DNA of 64,000 bases from Intrasporangiaceae bacterium URHB0013 (GCA_000620545.1 JIBA01000013.1:434001-498000); one strand, 5' to 3'; numbered from the stretch's first letter, positions 10,546 to 25,334 are shown. Made by a program: numbers and translations. Notes: generated from the letters alone by a model not told the origin.

Positions 10546-10791
10546 TCAGCTCGCGAAGCGGGCCAGGAGGCCCAGACCGATGATCGCCGTCGCCCACACG
10601 AGCGCCACGGCGACCGTGAAGCGGTCGAGGTTGCGCTCGGCGACCGACGAGCCACCGAGCGACGTGGACATGCCCCCGCCGAACATGTCGGACAGGCCGC
10701 CACCCTTGCCCTTGTGCAGCAGGATGAACAGGGTCAGGACCAGGCTGGACAGCACCAGCAGGACCTGAAGCACGATGCGAACCGCATCCAC
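10546..10791 (-). CDS. secG: Preprotein translocase subunit SecG
   Basis: Small accessory subunit of the SecYEG protein-export channel. From GTG 10791 the product has 81 residues, the expected size; GGAG lies 7 nt upstream of that GTG. The hydrophobic helix VLQVLLVLSSLVLTLFILL is followed by the family motif KGKGGGLSDMFGGG and a second helix near the C-terminus. A longer reading to 10893 adds 34 residues with no family resemblance and was not used. Confidence 0.95.
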   Translation of the reverse strand: MDAVRIVLQVLLVLSSLVLTLFILLHKGKGGGLSDMFGGGMSTSLGGSSVAERNLDRFTVAVALVWATAIIGLGLLARFAS

Positions 10792-10862
10792 GTGGTCACT
10801 CCAAATCGTCAGGATCTCGGGGGTCGTCGGGCCGGTCGGCCACTCCCCCGCGTGTTCCGGGG

Positions 10863-10886
10863 CTCGGGCAAGGATACCTGCCCGAG
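10863..10886 (-). other. Small hairpin and -10-like element between tpiA and secG
   Basis: An 8-bp perfect stem (10863-10870 with 10879-10886) lies in the 147-bp tpiA-secG gap. On the minus strand its loop region also reads TATCCT, a possible -10 for a separate secG-rbpA transcript. It may reduce read-through from the glycolytic genes; both roles are inferred. Confidence 0.4.
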
Positions 10887-10938
10887 GGCCCATCGGCCGA
10901 ACGCCCCCGTCGGGACCCGCTCGGCCGAGGGGAACGGC

Positions 10939-11751
10939 TCAGGACGTGGCGAGGTGGTCGCGGTAGCGACAGATCGACGCAAACTCCGCCGGGTCGATCG
11001 AGGCGCCACCGACGAGGGCGCCGTCGACGTCTTCCTGGGCCATGATCGCCGCGACGTTGCCGGCCTTGACGCTGCCCCCGTAGAGCACGCGTACGCCGTC
11101 GGCGACGTCGCCGCTGTAGAGCTCGGCGAGCAGCGTCCGGATGGCCGCGCAGACCTCCTGCGCGTCGTCGGGCGTCGCCACCTCGCCGGTGCCGATGGCC
11201 CAGATGGGCTCGTAGGCGATGACGACGGACGCGGCCTGCTCCTTGGTCACCCCGTCGAGGTTCTCGCGCAGCTGCGCGACGACGTGCTCGACCTGGCGGC
11301 CCTCTCTGCGGACCTCGAGCGCCTCGCCGCAGCACAGGATCGGCGTCAGTCCGTGGGCATAGGCCGCCTTGACCTTGGCGTTGACAACCGAGTCGGTCTC
11401 GCCGTGGCCCTCGCGCCGCTCGCTGTGGCCGACGGTGACGTACGTGCAGCCGAGCTTGGCGAGAAAGGCGCCCGAGATGTCACCGGTGTAGGCACCCGAC
11501 GTGTGCGGCGACAGGTCCTGCGCGCCGTACCTCAGGTCGAGCTTGTCGCCCTCGACGAGGGTCTGGACCGAGCGCAGGTCGGTGAACGGCGGCAGCACCG
11601 CCACCTCGACCGCCGCGTGGTCGTGCTTCGCGTCGCGCAGCGTCCAGTCGAGCTTCTGCACCAGGTGGGTGGCTTGCAGGTGGTCGAGGTTCATCTTCCA
11701 GTTGCCGGCCATGAGCGGGACGCGCCCGACCTGCTTGGTGTTCTTTGCCAT
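10939..11751 (-). CDS. tpiA: Triosephosphate isomerase
   Basis: Interconverts dihydroxyacetone phosphate and glyceraldehyde-3-phosphate. 270 residues. Active-site motifs are all present: GNWKMN (about 16), the catalytic His in VGHSERR (about 104) and the catalytic Glu in [11 protein letters not shown] (about 179), with the phosphate loop [10 protein letters not shown]. Its start shares one base with the pgk stop (TGATG), indicating coupling in the gap-pgk-tpiA operon. Confidence 0.98.
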   Translation of the reverse strand: MAKNTKQVGRVPLMAGNWKMNLDHLQATHLVQKLDWTLRDAKHDHAAVEVAVLPPFTDLRSVQTLVEGDKLDLRYGAQDLSPHTSGAYTGDISGAFLAKLGCTYVTVGHSERREGHGETDSVVNAKVKAAYAHGLTPILCCGEALEVRREGRQVEHVVAQLRENLDGVTKEQAASVVIAYEPIWAIGTGEVATPDDAQEVCAAIRTLLAELYSGDVADGVRVLYGGSVKAGNVAAIMAQEDVDGALVGGASIDPAEFASICRYRDHLATS

Positions 11752-12959
11752 CAGGCGTCGCCCTCCTCGAGCACGGTGAGTCCGGGCAGCTCCTTGCCCT
11801 CGAGGTACTCGAGGCTGGCGCCGCCGCCAGTGGAGATGTGGCCGAAGTCCGAGTCGGCGAAACCGAGCTGGCGCACCGCGGCGGCGGAGTCGCCGCCGCC
11901 CACGACGGTCAGGGCTCCCTTGGCGGTGATGTCGACGAGCGCCTGGGCCAGCGCCTTGGTCCCCGCGGCGTACGGCTCCATCTCGAAGGCGCCCATCGGG
12001 CCGTTCCAGAAGACGGTGCGGCAGTCCGCGAGCTTGCCGGTGAAGAGCGCGCTGGACTCGGGGCCGATGTCGAGGCCCATCCGGTCCGCCGGGAGCGCGT
12101 CGGCCGCAACGACCTCGTGGGCAGCGTCGGCGCTGAACGCGTCGGCCGCCACGACGTCGACGGGCAGGACGATCTCGACGCCCTCCTTCTCGGCCCGGTC
12201 GAGGTAGCCCTTCACCGTGTCGAGCTGGTCCGCCTCGAGGAGGCTCTTGCCGACCTCGTGGCCCTGGGCCGCGAGGAAGGTGAAGACCATGCCACCGCCG
12301 ATGAGGAGACGGTCTGCGGTGCCGAGGAGGTTGCCGATGACGCCGAGCTTGTCGGAGACCTTGGCGCCGCCGAGGACGACGGCATACGGACGCTCGGGGT
12401 CCTTCGTCAGGCGGCGCAGGACGTCGACCTCGGTCGAGACGAGGTCGCCCGTGGCGTGCGGCAGCAGCCGCGCGACGTCGTAGACGGAGGCCTGCTCGCG
12501 GTGCACGACGCCGAAGCCGTCCGACACGAAGACGTCTGCGAAAGAGGCCAGCTCGCGAGCGAACTCGCCGCGCTCCTGGTCGGACCCGGCGGTCTCGCCG
12601 GCGTTGAAGCGGAGGTTCTCGAGGAGCAGCACCTGGCCGTCCTCGAGACCAGCAGCCTTGGCCTTGGCGTCGTCGCCGACGGTGTCCTCGGCAAACACGA
12701 TGTCGGTGCCGAGCACCTCGCCCAGCCGCTGGGCGACCGGAGCGAGGGAGTACTTCGCCTCCGGGGCGCCCTTGGGGCGGCCGAGGTGCGCGCAGACGAT
12801 GACGCGGGCGCCGGCGTCGGCCAGCCCCTTGATCGTCGGGGCCGAGGCGCGGATGCGACCGTCGTCGGTGATGGTCGAGCCGTCGAGCGGCACGTTGAGG
12901 TCGGACCGGACGAGGACGCGCTTGCCGCGCAGGTCCCCGAGGTCGCTGATGGTCTTCAC
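11751..12959 (-). CDS. pgk: Phosphoglycerate kinase
   Basis: ATP-generating step of glycolysis. 402 residues, normal length. The N-terminal substrate-binding region [13 protein letters not shown] and HLGRPKG, and the C-terminal nucleotide loop [15 protein letters not shown], are intact. It lies 97 nt downstream of gap with a long hairpin between them and overlaps tpiA by one base. Confidence 0.98.
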   Translation of the reverse strand: MKTISDLGDLRGKRVLVRSDLNVPLDGSTITDDGRIRASAPTIKGLADAGARVIVCAHLGRPKGAPEAKYSLAPVAQRLGEVLGTDIVFAEDTVGDDAKAKAAGLEDGQVLLLENLRFNAGETAGSDQERGEFARELASFADVFVSDGFGVVHREQASVYDVARLLPHATGDLVSTEVDVLRRLTKDPERPYAVVLGGAKVSDKLGVIGNLLGTADRLLIGGGMVFTFLAAQGHEVGKSLLEADQLDTVKGYLDRAEKEGVEIVLPVDVVAADAFSADAAHEVVAADALPADRMGLDIGPESSALFTGKLADCRTVFWNGPMGAFEMEPYAAGTKALAQALVDITAKGALTVVGGGDSAAAVRQLGFADSDFGHISTGGGASLEYLEGKELPGLTVLEEGDA

Positions 12960-13004
12960 GCGGGATGCCTCTTCGTCAGTTGGGATTTCGGCCGGGCACG
13001 GACG

Positions 13005-13050
13005 CGGCCACCGCCTCCGGTGCTGCGACGAGCACCCGAGGCGGTGGCCG
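13005..13050 (-). terminator. Long intercistronic hairpin between gap and pgk
   Basis: A 13-bp stem (13005-13017 with 13038-13050) continues, after one C-C mismatch, into six more base pairs around a GCGACG loop. It is strong enough to act as a partial terminator or as an mRNA 3'-end stabiliser for the highly expressed gap message. Confidence 0.65.
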
Positions 13051-13056
13051 GGTGGC

Positions 13057-14181
<1,125 letters not shown>

Positions 14182-14265
14182 TCAGGGCTTGGTGAGCACG
14201 CGCTCAGCACGCGCGCTGCCCCTCGAGGGCAGGCACCGAGCGGGCGACGACGTGGACGCGCGCGT

Positions 14266-15246
14266 TCAGCTCTCGAGCATGTCGGGCGTGAGGTTCGCGT
14301 CGGTGCCGGCCACCCCGAGCTCCTCGGCCCGCTTGTCGGCCATCGCGAGCAGGCGGCGGATGCGACCGGCTACGGCGTCCTTGGTCATTGGCGGCTTGGC
14401 CAGCTGGCCGAGCTCCTCGAGGCTTGCCTGCTTGTGCTCGAGGCGCAGGACCCCGGCTTCGCGCAGGTGGTCGGGGATGTCCTCGCCGAGCAGCTCCATG
14501 GCGCGGTCGACCCGGGCGCCGGCAGCGACGGCCGCTCGCGCGGAGCGGCGCAGGTTGGCATCGTCGAAGTTGGCGAGCCGGTTGGCCGTCGCCCGCACCT
14601 CGCGACGCATCCGGCGCTCCTCCCAGGCCATCACGGCGTCATGGGCGCCGAGTCGCGTCAGCATGGCGCCGATGGCATCGCCGTCGCGGATCACGACGCG
14701 ATCGACCCCGCGAACCTCGCGGGCCTTGGCCTGGATGCCCAGCCGGCGGGCGGCGCCGACCAGGGCGAGCGCAGCCTCCGGGCCGGGGCAGGTCACCTCG
14801 AGCGCCGACGAGCGACCCGGCTCGGTCAGGGATCCGTGGGCGAGGAACGCACCACGCCAGGCAGCCTCGGAGTCGCACGTCGCGGCGCTGACGACCTTCG
14901 GGGGAAGGCCGCGAACCGGACGTCCGCGCGTGTCGATGAGCCCGGTCTGGCGGGCCAGGGTCGAGCCCTCCTCGACGACCCGGACGACGTAGCGCGAGCC
15001 GCGGCGCAGCCCGCCGGCGGCCAGGACGAGCACGTCGCTCTTGTGGCCGTAGACCTCGGCGATGTTGCGTCGCAGGCGACGGGCGGTGTTCGCGGTGTCG
15101 AGCTCGGCCTCGACCACGATCTGTCCCCCGATGATGTGCAGCCCCCCGGCGAAGCGGAGCATCGTCGAGACCTCGGCCTTGCGACAGCAGGGTTTGGTCA
15201 CCTCGAGGCGTGAGAGCTCGTCCTTCACCTTTGCTGTCATGGCCAT
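14266..15246 (-). CDS. whiA: Sporulation/cell-division regulator WhiA
   Basis: Conserved DNA-binding protein with an N-terminal LAGLIDADG homing-endonuclease-like fold and a C-terminal helix-turn-helix; it controls division and differentiation genes in actinobacteria. 326 residues from ATG 15246, giving the conserved start [14 protein letters not shown]; the Cys pair KPCCRKAEV and the C-terminal [18 protein letters not shown] are diagnostic. It follows rapZ and yvcK, the universal actinobacterial order. Confidence 0.96.
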   Translation of the reverse strand: MAMTAKVKDELSRLEVTKPCCRKAEVSTMLRFAGGLHIIGGQIVVEAELDTANTARRLRRNIAEVYGHKSDVLVLAAGGLRRGSRYVVRVVEEGSTLARQTGLIDTRGRPVRGLPPKVVSAATCDSEAAWRGAFLAHGSLTEPGRSSALEVTCPGPEAALALVGAARRLGIQAKAREVRGVDRVVIRDGDAIGAMLTRLGAHDAVMAWEERRMRREVRATANRLANFDDANLRRSARAAVAAGARVDRAMELLGEDIPDHLREAGVLRLEHKQASLEELGQLAKPPMTKDAVAGRIRRLLAMADKRAEELGVAGTDANLTPDMLES

Positions 15247-15325
15247 GGGCGACATCCTGCCATCCTGATCAAGCACCCTCGTCCTGAAGCCCCCGCGCAC
15301 TCACCGCAGCACTCCCGGGCCGAGC

Positions 15326-16312
15326 TCACGAGATGACGTCACGCAGCGCCGCCGCGAGGCGCAGCGGGTCGTGGACCCCAGGCTCGCCCCGCGTCCCCAC
15401 GGGGGCGACGACGAGCTCGGCCCCCAGGTCTGCTGCGGCCGCGCGCAGTGAGGCACCGTCGGGGACGACGCTCGGGTCGGCGAGGACGACGTCGAGCCGC
15501 AGGTCCGGAGCGTTGGCGGCGAAGGAGACGAGGTGGTCCTCGGCCCGGAAGTCGCGCGTCTCGCCCTTGTGCACCTCGAGGTTGAGGTTGAGCAGTCGCC
15601 TGGCCGGGGTCGTGACGAGGGCATCGACGAGGTCAGGCACGAGCAGGTGCGGCATGACGGAGGTGAACCACGACCCGGGCCCGAGCATCACCCAGTCGGC
15701 CTCGCCGACCGCGGAGATGGCCTCGGGGCAGGGCGCGGGGCAGGTGGGCACGATGCCGATCGACGAGACGATGCCCGGTGAGGACGCGACGCGATGCTGC
15801 CCCCGGACGTCGACCGTGGCGTCCGGTCGGTCGGGGTCGTGGCCCCGGATCTCGGCGACGATCTCGAGCGGCTCTGCTGCCATCGGCAGCACCCGGCCGC
15901 GCGCGCCGAGCAGCCGGCCGACGAGGTCGAGGCCCTGGACCGTGTCGCCGAGAAGCTCCCAGATCGAGACGATCATGAGGTTGCCGAGGGCGTGGCCCTT
16001 GAGGTCTCCGGTGCCGGCGAAACGGTGCTGGAGCACGTCTCGCCAGGTGTGGCCCCAGTCGCTGTCGTCGCACAGCGCCGACAGCGCCATCCGGAGGTCA
16101 CCCGGCGGCAGCACGTCGAACTCCTCGCGCAACCGCCCACTCGACCCCCCGTCGTCCGCGACGGTGACGACGGCGGTGACGTTGTCGGTGAGCAGCCGCA
16201 GCGCCGTCAGAGCGGCTGCGAGGCCGTGACCGCCGCCGAGGGCGACGATGCGCCGGTGGTGCGAGGAGCCGAGGGGCTGGCGTTGCGTCGTCACCGCGCT
16301 CGTCCCGGTCAC
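15326..16312 (-). CDS. yvcK: Gluconeogenesis/cell-wall factor YvcK (CofD-like)
   Basis: UDP-sugar-binding protein of the YvcK/CuvA family, linked to gluconeogenic growth and peptidoglycan precursor synthesis. 328 residues. The Rossmann-like glycine motif [12 protein letters not shown] and the signature [15 protein letters not shown] are near residues 24-70. GTG 16312 overlaps the rapZ stop (GTGA), so translation is coupled to rapZ. Confidence 0.95.
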   Translation of the reverse strand: MTGTSAVTTQRQPLGSSHHRRIVALGGGHGLAAALTALRLLTDNVTAVVTVADDGGSSGRLREEFDVLPPGDLRMALSALCDDSDWGHTWRDVLQHRFAGTGDLKGHALGNLMIVSIWELLGDTVQGLDLVGRLLGARGRVLPMAAEPLEIVAEIRGHDPDRPDATVDVRGQHRVASSPGIVSSIGIVPTCPAPCPEAISAVGEADWVMLGPGSWFTSVMPHLLVPDLVDALVTTPARRLLNLNLEVHKGETRDFRAEDHLVSFAANAPDLRLDVVLADPSVVPDGASLRAAAADLGAELVVAPVGTRGEPGVHDPLRLAAALRDVIS

Positions 16313-17226
16313 TCCCGACCCAGGTCCCGGTGGACGACGAACGTGTCGACGCGGTCGCGGCCGCCGAGTCGCTTGCTCAGCGCCTCCGCGATGGCGACGG
16401 AGCGGTGCTTGCCGCCGGTGCAGCCCACGGCCACGGTCACGTAGCGGCGTCCCTCGCGGACGTAGCCGCCGATCATGGTGTCGAGCAGGTCACCGGCGCG
16501 GTCGAGGAACTCGTCGGCGCCTTCCTGCTTCATGACGAACTGGCTGACAGGAGTGTCGCGCCCGGTCAGGGCGCGCAGCTCGGGCACCCAGTAGGGGTTG
16601 GGCAGGAAGCGCATGTCGAAGACGACGTCGGCGTCGAGCGGCAGACCGTACTTGAACCCGAACGACATGACGGCGATGCGCAGCTGGACGCGCCGGTCAC
16701 CCGCGAAGAGCGAGGACAGCTTGGCACTCAGCTGGTGGACGTTGAGGCCGGAGCTGTCGATGACGACGTCGGCCGACGAGCGCAGGTCGAGGAGCAGCTC
16801 GCGCTCGCGCTGGATGCCGTCGAGGAGCCGGCCCTCGCCTTGGAGCGGGTGCGGCCGGCGCACGCTCTCGAAGCGGCGCACGAGTGCCTCGTCGGTCGCG
16901 TCGAGGAAGACGAGGCTCGGCCGTTCACCGCGCTCGCGGGCCGCACCGATGGCGCCCTCGAGCTGGGCGAACCAGCCACGCGAGCGCACGTCGACGACGA
17001 CGGCTACCTGCTGCAGGTGCGCCTGCGGGTGCTGGGCGCGGGCCTCGTCGCGCAGCTCCGCGAGGTGCGTGAGCAGCTGCGGGGGCAGGTTGTCGACGAC
17101 CAGCCAACCGAGGTCCTCGAGGACGTTGGCGGTCGTGCTCCGCCCCGCCCCGCTCATCCCGGTGACGATGACGATCGGAGCATCGGCCAGCGGCGTCTGC
17201 GGTGTGCGCCTGGTGTCGGCGGTCAT
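16309..17226 (-). CDS. rapZ: RNase adapter RapZ / nucleotide-binding YvcJ
   Basis: P-loop protein of the RapZ/YvcJ family that binds nucleotides and, in enterobacteria, directs an sRNA to RNase E in control of glucosamine-6-phosphate synthesis. 305 residues. The Walker A motif [10 protein letters not shown] is near residue 23 and the C-terminal signature [14 protein letters not shown] is near 268. The start overlaps the uvrC stop by 4 nt, so expression may be tied to the uvrC promoter. Confidence 0.95.
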   Translation of the reverse strand: MTADTRRTPQTPLADAPIVIVTGMSGAGRSTTANVLEDLGWLVVDNLPPQLLTHLAELRDEARAQHPQAHLQQVAVVVDVRSRGWFAQLEGAIGAARERGERPSLVFLDATDEALVRRFESVRRPHPLQGEGRLLDGIQRERELLLDLRSSADVVIDSSGLNVHQLSAKLSSLFAGDRRVQLRIAVMSFGFKYGLPLDADVVFDMRFLPNPYWVPELRALTGRDTPVSQFVMKQEGADEFLDRAGDLLDTMIGGYVREGRRYVTVAVGCTGGKHRSVAIAEALSKRLGGRDRVDTFVVHRDLGRE

Positions 17227-19301
17227 TCGAGCACTTCTCCCGTCGTGAGGTTCACGGCTGGCTCCTGGGGTGCTCCCTCAGCCAAGTGGTTGACGACGGC
17301 CGACGCAAGCGACCGGCCGAAGCCGGGCACGGCCATGATGTCCGTCACGTCCGCCGCACGGAGGCGTTTCACGGAGCCGAAGTGGCGCAGCAGCGCCCTC
17401 TGGCGGCTGGCGCCGAGACCGGGTATGCCGTCGAGCTGGGACGTCGTCATCGCCTTCGAACGCCGCTGCCGGTGGAAGGTGATCGCGAAACGGTGGGCCT
17501 CGTCGCGCAGCCGCTGGAGCAGGTAGAGGCCCTCGCTCGTGCGCGGCAGGATGACCGGGTGCTCGTCGCGCGGGACCCACACCTCCTCGAGGCGCTTGGC
17601 GAGGCCGACGAGCGCGACCTCCTCGATGCCCAGCTCGTCGAGCACCGCCTGGGCAGCGTTGACCTGCGGGAGGCCACCGTCGACGACGACGAGGCTCGGC
17701 GGGTAGGCGAAGCGTCGGGGGCGTCCCGTCTCGGGGTCGATCGGGCCGGAGGCGGAGGGCTCGTCGTCGTCGTCGACGACGGCACCATCGGCCGAGCCGT
17801 TGACCGACGGCTGCGCTGCGGCGGCCTCGGCGGAGGCGCCGACGACTCCGGTGGACAGGTCGAGGTCCCCGGCTCCCTCGGCGTCCTCGAGGTAGCGGCG
17901 GAAGCGGCGGGTGAGGACCTCTCGCATCGCGGCGGTGTCGTCGACCGTGACCGGCTCGCCGCCGTCGTCGCCCGAGGTGGCGCCGCGGACGATGAAGCGG
18001 CGGTACTCGCTCTTGCGGGCGAGGCCGTCCTCGAAGACGACCATCGACGCGACCACGTTGGTGCCCTGCACGTGGCTGACGTCGTAGCACTCGATGCGGA
18101 GCGGGGCCTCGTCGAGGCCGAGGTAGTCCTGCAGCTCCTGCAGCGCCTTGCTGCGCAGCGTCAGGTCGCCGGCGCGAGCCACCTTGTGCCGGGCGAGGGA
18201 GTGGTCCGCGTTTCGACGGACGGTCTCCATGAGCGTGCGCTTGTCGCCGCGCTGCGGGACGCGGACGCTGACGGCCGAGCCGCGCACGGACGACAGCCAC
18301 TCGGTGACGGCCTCGACGTCGGCCGGCGGGGTGGGCACGAGCACCTCGCGCGGGATCGCGTCGCGCTCGGCGTCGCCGTAGACCTGCAGGAGGAGGTGCT
18401 CGACGAGCGTCGGAACGTCCTCGCTCTCCTTCTCGACGACCCAGCCCCGCTGACCGCGGATGCGACCGCCACGCACGTGGAAGACCTGCACGGCCGCCTC
18501 GAGGTCGTCGTCGGAGAGGGCGAAGACGTCGGCGTCGGTGGCGTCACCGAGGACGACCGCCTGCTTCTCGAGCGCCTTGGTCAGGGCGCCGATGTCGTCG
18601 CGCAGGCGGGCTGCCTGCTCGAAGTCGAGCTCGGCGGCCGCCTCCTTCATCCGGGTCTCCAGGCGCTTGGCGAAGCGCGTGGTGTTGCCGGCCATGAAGT
18701 CGCAGAAGTCCTCGGCGATGGCCCGGTGCTCGTCGGGCGTGACGCGCCCGACGCACGGCGCCGAGCACTTGTCGATGTAGCCGAGCAGGCACGGTCGCCC
18801 GCTCGCGGCCGCGCGCTTGAACACGCCGGACGAGCAGGTGCGCACGGGGAAGACGCGCAGCAGCAGGTCGAGGGTCTCGCGGATGGCCCACGCGTGGCCG
18901 TAGGGCCCGAAGTAGCGGGTGCCCTTGCGCTTGGCACCGCGCATGACCTGGGCGCGGGGGAAGTCCTCGCCCATCGTCACGGCGAGGAAGGGATAGGACT
19001 TGTCGTCGCGGTACTTGACGTTGAAGCGCGGGTCGAACTCCTTGATCCAGGAGTACTCGAGCTGGAGGGCCTCGACCTCGGTGCGCACGACGGTCCACTC
19101 GACGGATGCCGCGGTGGTGACCATCGTCGCGGTGCGCGGGTGGAGGGCGGTGAGGTCCTGGAAGTAGGAGGACAGGCGTGGACGGAGCGACTTCGCCTTC
19201 CCGACGTAGATGACCCGGCCGTGCGCGTCGCGAAAACGGTAGACGCCCGGGTCGGTCGGGATCTCCCCCGGCTTGGGTCGGTAGGTCGTCGGATCGGCCA
19301 C
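17223..19301 (-). CDS. uvrC: Excinuclease ABC subunit C
   Basis: Dual-incision nuclease of nucleotide excision repair. 692 residues from GTG 19301. Domains in order: GIY-YIG nuclease ([11 protein letters not shown] to [16 protein letters not shown], residues 18-47), Cys-containing [16 protein letters not shown] near 165-180, UVR motif [11 protein letters not shown] near 215, RNase-H-like nuclease, and C-terminal helix-hairpin-helix repeats ([15 protein letters not shown]). A Gly/Ala/Asp linker around residues 480-525 is longer than usual. The GTG is 6 nt after a TAGGCT -10, so the mRNA is predicted to be leaderless. Confidence 0.98.
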   Translation of the reverse strand: MADPTTYRPKPGEIPTDPGVYRFRDAHGRVIYVGKAKSLRPRLSSYFQDLTALHPRTATMVTTAASVEWTVVRTEVEALQLEYSWIKEFDPRFNVKYRDDKSYPFLAVTMGEDFPRAQVMRGAKRKGTRYFGPYGHAWAIRETLDLLLRVFPVRTCSSGVFKRAAASGRPCLLGYIDKCSAPCVGRVTPDEHRAIAEDFCDFMAGNTTRFAKRLETRMKEAAAELDFEQAARLRDDIGALTKALEKQAVVLGDATDADVFALSDDDLEAAVQVFHVRGGRIRGQRGWVVEKESEDVPTLVEHLLLQVYGDAERDAIPREVLVPTPPADVEAVTEWLSSVRGSAVSVRVPQRGDKRTLMETVRRNADHSLARHKVARAGDLTLRSKALQELQDYLGLDEAPLRIECYDVSHVQGTNVVASMVVFEDGLARKSEYRRFIVRGATSGDDGGEPVTVDDTAAMREVLTRRFRRYLEDAEGAGDLDLSTGVVGASAEAAAAQPSVNGSADGAVVDDDDEPSASGPIDPETGRPRRFAYPPSLVVVDGGLPQVNAAQAVLDELGIEEVALVGLAKRLEEVWVPRDEHPVILPRTSEGLYLLQRLRDEAHRFAITFHRQRRSKAMTTSQLDGIPGLGASRQRALLRHFGSVKRLRAADVTDIMAVPGFGRSLASAVVNHLAEGAPQEPAVNLTTGEVLE

Positions 19302-19307
19302 GTTCCC

Positions 19308-19329
19308 AGCCTATGTCGGGCCACCGACG
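19308..19329 (-). promoter_or_regulatory. PafBC/RecA-NDp-type DNA-damage promoter of uvrC
   Basis: Minus-strand CGTCGGTG (19322-19329), exactly 8 nt, then TAGGCT (19308-19313), then 6 nt to the uvrC GTG. This matches the mycobacterial RecA-NDp consensus (TTGTCRGTG-N8-TANNNT) recognised with PafBC, with T to C at one position. The same architecture occurs at uvrA, uvrB and polA in this window. Confidence 0.75.
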
Positions 19330-19498
19330 TCGCCGCACGCCGTCCGGCCATGGCACCGGCTGGGCGGTTCGACGGGCCGCGACGGCCCTGGGGACGACGC
19401 GACGGCTGGACGACGGCACGCCAGCGACAGCGCTGGACGCCGACGCCCGGCCGGCGCCGAACGGGCGCCGACCGGGCGGCATACGACGGCGAGTGCCC

Positions 19499-20091
19499 TC
19501 AGCCTACGGTGAAGGTGTCGCCGTTGACCGTGATGTTCTTCGCCGTCAGGCCGGTCGGCGCCGGACCGGAGACGTGGGCCCCGGTGGCCGCGTCGAAGTG
19601 GCTCTGGTGGCACGGGCAGATGATCTGTCCGCCCTCGACGGACCCGACGGTGCAACCCTGGTGCGGGCACACGGCGTCGAACGCCTTGAAGGTGCCGGCC
19701 GTCGGTTGGGTGACGACGGTCTTGGTGTCGGCGTAGACGGTGCCGCCGCCGACAGGGATCTCGGACGTAGGGGTGCCGCCGGCGGCCGCGCTCGAGGTCG
19801 GCGCGGGGGTCGCCTCGGACGTCGCCGCCGAGGTCGAGCCCGAGGACGAGGTCGCGGCGGCACTCGACGAGGGGTCGGCGGGAGCGGTGGGGACCGGGGG
19901 GCTGCTGCACGCCGCCAGGGCCCCCGCGCCGACGACGACGCCCGCGACCCTGAGGACGCCACGCCGGTCGGTGACGTGCGAGACGCGGTCGCCCGGCGGG
20001 TGCTCGGAAGCCCTGCCGGCGTCGCGGCCGGAGGTGACGGAGGTGCTCGTGCTGCTGGTCGGCTCGGTGGTGCTGGAGTGCGTGCGCTCAG

Positions 20092-20095
<4 letters not shown>
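19499..20095 (-). CDS. Rieske [2Fe-2S] lipoprotein
   Basis: 198-residue secreted iron-sulfur protein. The N-terminus carries a twin-arginine-like signal ([12 protein letters not shown]) ending in the lipobox LAACS, so it should be a membrane-anchored lipoprotein. A Ser/Thr/Ala/Pro-rich linker of about 55 residues precedes the C-terminal Rieske domain with both cluster motifs, CPHQGC and CPCHQSHF. The start overlaps the uvrA stop by 4 nt (ATGA). The electron partner is unknown: no cytochrome bc genes lie nearby. Standalone Rieske lipoproteins of this size are common in actinobacteria, mostly without an assigned role. Confidence 0.92.
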
Positions 20096-23208
<3,113 letters not shown>

Positions 23209-23215
23209 GCGCAAC

Positions 23216-23237
23216 ATGCTAAGTGCGGTCACCGACA
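23216..23237 (-). promoter_or_regulatory. PafBC/RecA-NDp-type DNA-damage promoter of uvrA
   Basis: Minus-strand TGTCGGTG (23230-23237), 8 nt, TAGCAT (23216-23221), then 7 nt to GTG 23208. It is a full match to the core of the RecA-NDp consensus. Confidence 0.8.
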
Positions 23238-23364
23238 GTCCCCTCATCGGCGGCGCAGGGCTGGACAGGCAGGTGGAGCGTCGCGGCGCAGCCCGCAGGC
23301 CTCCGCACCGCGCCTGCACCGCGCCCCGCACGCCACCCGTGGTACCGCGCCGAGCACACGCCAG

Positions 23365-23435
23365 GACCCGGCGAGACCCGGCGAGACCCGCCGGGGGCCT
23401 TCGCCGAGGACCTTCGCCGGGGACCTCGCCGAGGA
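23365..23435. repeat. Two adjacent short tandem repeats upstream of the GH15 gene
   Basis: A 10-bp unit GACCCGGCGA in about 2.9 copies (23365-23394) is followed by a 12-13-bp unit CCTTCGCCGAGGA in three degenerate copies (23398-23435), all in the 275-bp uvrA-GH15 intergenic region. No coding function is apparent. Confidence 0.75.
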
Positions 23436-23470
23436 CGCGGGCGACGACAGCGCCCGACCCGGCGGGACGG

Positions 23471-23476
23471 CATACT
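23471..23476 (+). promoter_or_regulatory. Leaderless -10 element of the GH15 gene
   Basis: CATACT, close to TATACT, is followed by exactly 7 nt and the ATG at 23484; no Shine-Dalgarno is visible. It overlaps one copy of the dispersed heptamer GGCATAC (23469-23475). Confidence 0.65.
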
Positions 23477-23483
23477 CGCACTC

Positions 23484-25334
23484 ATGAGCGAGCACGTGCC
23501 CACGCCCATCGAGGACTACGCCGTGCTCGGCGACCTCGGCACCGCCGCCCTCGTGAGCCGTCGCGGCTCGGTGGACTGGCTGTGCCTCCCCCGCTTCGAC
23601 TCCCGCGCCTGCTTCGCGGCGCTGCTCGGCACGCCCGAGCACGGCCGTTGGCTCATCGCGCCGGTCGACACCGACGCCGTGACAACCCGTCGCTACGTCG
23701 GCAACTCCTTCGTCCTGGAGACCATCCACGAGACCTCGACCGGGCGGGTCCGCGTGACCGACGTCATGCCGCTCGGCGACGGGCGCTCCGACCTGCTGCG
23801 GCGGGTCGAGGGTCTCGACGGCACGGTCCGGATGGTGCACGAGTGGACGGTTCGCTTCAACTACGGCCGCACCCGTCCGTGGGTCATGCGCCACACCGAG
23901 GACCGGGAGGACCACACCGACGAGATCATCACGGCCATCGCGGGCCCCGACATGCTGGTGCTGCGCGGCGCACGACTCCCCCACGCCCAGAACGGTCACC
24001 ACGTCGACGAGTTCGACGTGGTCGCCGGCCAGACCCTCACCTTCTCGACCACGTGGTTCCGCAGCCACGAGCCGATCCCGCCGCCCCTGCGCGTGCGCGC
24101 ACGCATCGACGAGACGATCGCGCTCAGCGAGGCGTACGCCGCCCGCAGCCACTACGAGGGCCCGTACGCCGAGGCGGTGACCCGGTCGCTGCTCGTGCTG
24201 CGCGGGCTGACGCACCAGGCGACCGGGGGCATCGTCGCTGCGGCCACGACCTCGTTGCCGGAGGACGTCGGCGGCGAGCGCAACTGGGACTACCGCTTCT
24301 GCTGGCTGCGGGACGCCGCCCTGACGCTCGAGGCGCTCCTCGGCTGCGGCTACGTCGAGGAGACGGCGCTGTGGCGTGACTGGCTGCTGCGCGCCGTCGC
24401 CGGTGACCCGGAGGACATGCAGATCATGTACCGCGTCGACGGCGGACGTGACCTGCCCGAGCGGGTCCTCGAGCACCTGCCCGGGTATGCCGGGTCGCGC
24501 CCCGTGCGCGTCGGCAACGCGGCCGTCGACCAGCGCCAGACCGACGTGCTCGGGGAGGTTCTCATCTCGCTCGACCAGGCTCGCACGCGCGGGCTGGAGG
24601 AGACCGACGACTCGTGGCACCTCCAGCGCGCGCTCGTCAACCACCTCGCGCTGCACTGGGAGGAGGCCGACAACGGCCTCTGGGAGATCCGCGGACCGCT
24701 GCGGCACTTCACCCACTCCCGCGTCATGGTGTGGGCGGCGTTCGACCGCGCCATCCGCGCCGTCGAGCAGCACGGTGTGGCCGGACCCGTTGAGCAGTGG
24801 CGCGAGCTGCGCGACCAGGTGCGCGAGGAGGTCATGACCAAGGGCTTCGACACCGAGCGCAACACCTTCGTCCAGCACTACGACACGACGGAGGTCGACG
24901 CGTCACTGCTGACGCTCTCGTCCATCGGCTTCGTCGACGGTGACGACCCGCGGATGCTCGGCACCATCGCGGCGGTCGAGTCGGACCTGCTGCGCGACGG
25001 CCTCGTCATGCGCTACCGCACCGACACGGGCGTCGACGGCCTGGCCGGCGACGAGCACCCGTTCCTCGCCTGCTCCTTCTGGCTCGTGACGGCCTACGCG
25101 AAGGCGGGTATGACGACGGAGGCCACCGAGCTGATGGACCGGCTCGTGGGTCTGACCAACGACGTCGGGCTGCTCTCCGAGGAGTACGACCCGATCGCGG
25201 ATCGCATGGTGGGCAACTTCCCGCAGGCGTTCTCGCACCTGACGCTCGTGGGGGCGGCGCTGGCCCTGGAGAAGGCATCGGGCGCGCCCTCCGACATGGA
25301 GACCGAGAAGCAACCCGGAAGGGCAACGGTATGA
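23484..25334 (+). CDS. Glycoside hydrolase family 15 protein (trehalase-like)
   Basis: 616-residue protein of the bacterial GH15 glucoamylase/trehalase group. The N-terminal beta-sandwich region starts with the typical PIEDYAVLGDLGTAALVSRRGSVDWLCLPRFDS block, and the (alpha/alpha)6 barrel carries GERNWDYRFCWLRDAALTLEALL. Mycobacterial members are phosphate- and Mg-dependent trehalases, so trehalose breakdown is the best guess; glucoamylase or isomaltase-like activity cannot be excluded. There is no signal peptide, so it is cytoplasmic. The gene is leaderless and overlaps the next gene by 4 nt. Confidence 0.88.
   Translation: MSEHVPTPIEDYAVLGDLGTAALVSRRGSVDWLCLPRFDSRACFAALLGTPEHGRWLIAPVDTDAVTTRRYVGNSFVLETIHETSTGRVRVTDVMPLGDGRSDLLRRVEGLDGTVRMVHEWTVRFNYGRTRPWVMRHTEDREDHTDEIITAIAGPDMLVLRGARLPHAQNGHHVDEFDVVAGQTLTFSTTWFRSHEPIPPPLRVRARIDETIALSEAYAARSHYEGPYAEAVTRSLLVLRGLTHQATGGIVAAATTSLPEDVGGERNWDYRFCWLRDAALTLEALLGCGYVEETALWRDWLLRAVAGDPEDMQIMYRVDGGRDLPERVLEHLPGYAGSRPVRVGNAAVDQRQTDVLGEVLISLDQARTRGLEETDDSWHLQRALVNHLALHWEEADNGLWEIRGPLRHFTHSRVMVWAAFDRAIRAVEQHGVAGPVEQWRELRDQVREEVMTKGFDTERNTFVQHYDTTEVDASLLTLSSIGFVDGDDPRMLGTIAAVESDLLRDGLVMRYRTDTGVDGLAGDEHPFLACSFWLVTAYAKAGMTTEATELMDRLVGLTNDVGLLSEEYDPIADRMVGNFPQAFSHLTLVGAALALEKASGAPSDMETEKQPGRATV

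Noticed and set aside
10084-12207. A 707-codon plus-strand open frame opposite secG, tpiA and pgk
   Set aside because: High GC gives long open antisense frames; composition is low-complexity and the minus-strand genes are certain.
17202-19736. An 844-codon plus-strand open frame antisense to uvrC
   Set aside because: Shadow of uvrC codons; no homology-like motifs, no ribosome-binding site and no promoter.
23216-23240. LexA SOS box for uvrA
   Set aside because: No GAAC-N4-GTTC type palindrome is present at any of the four repair promoters; the PafBC-type element explains them better.
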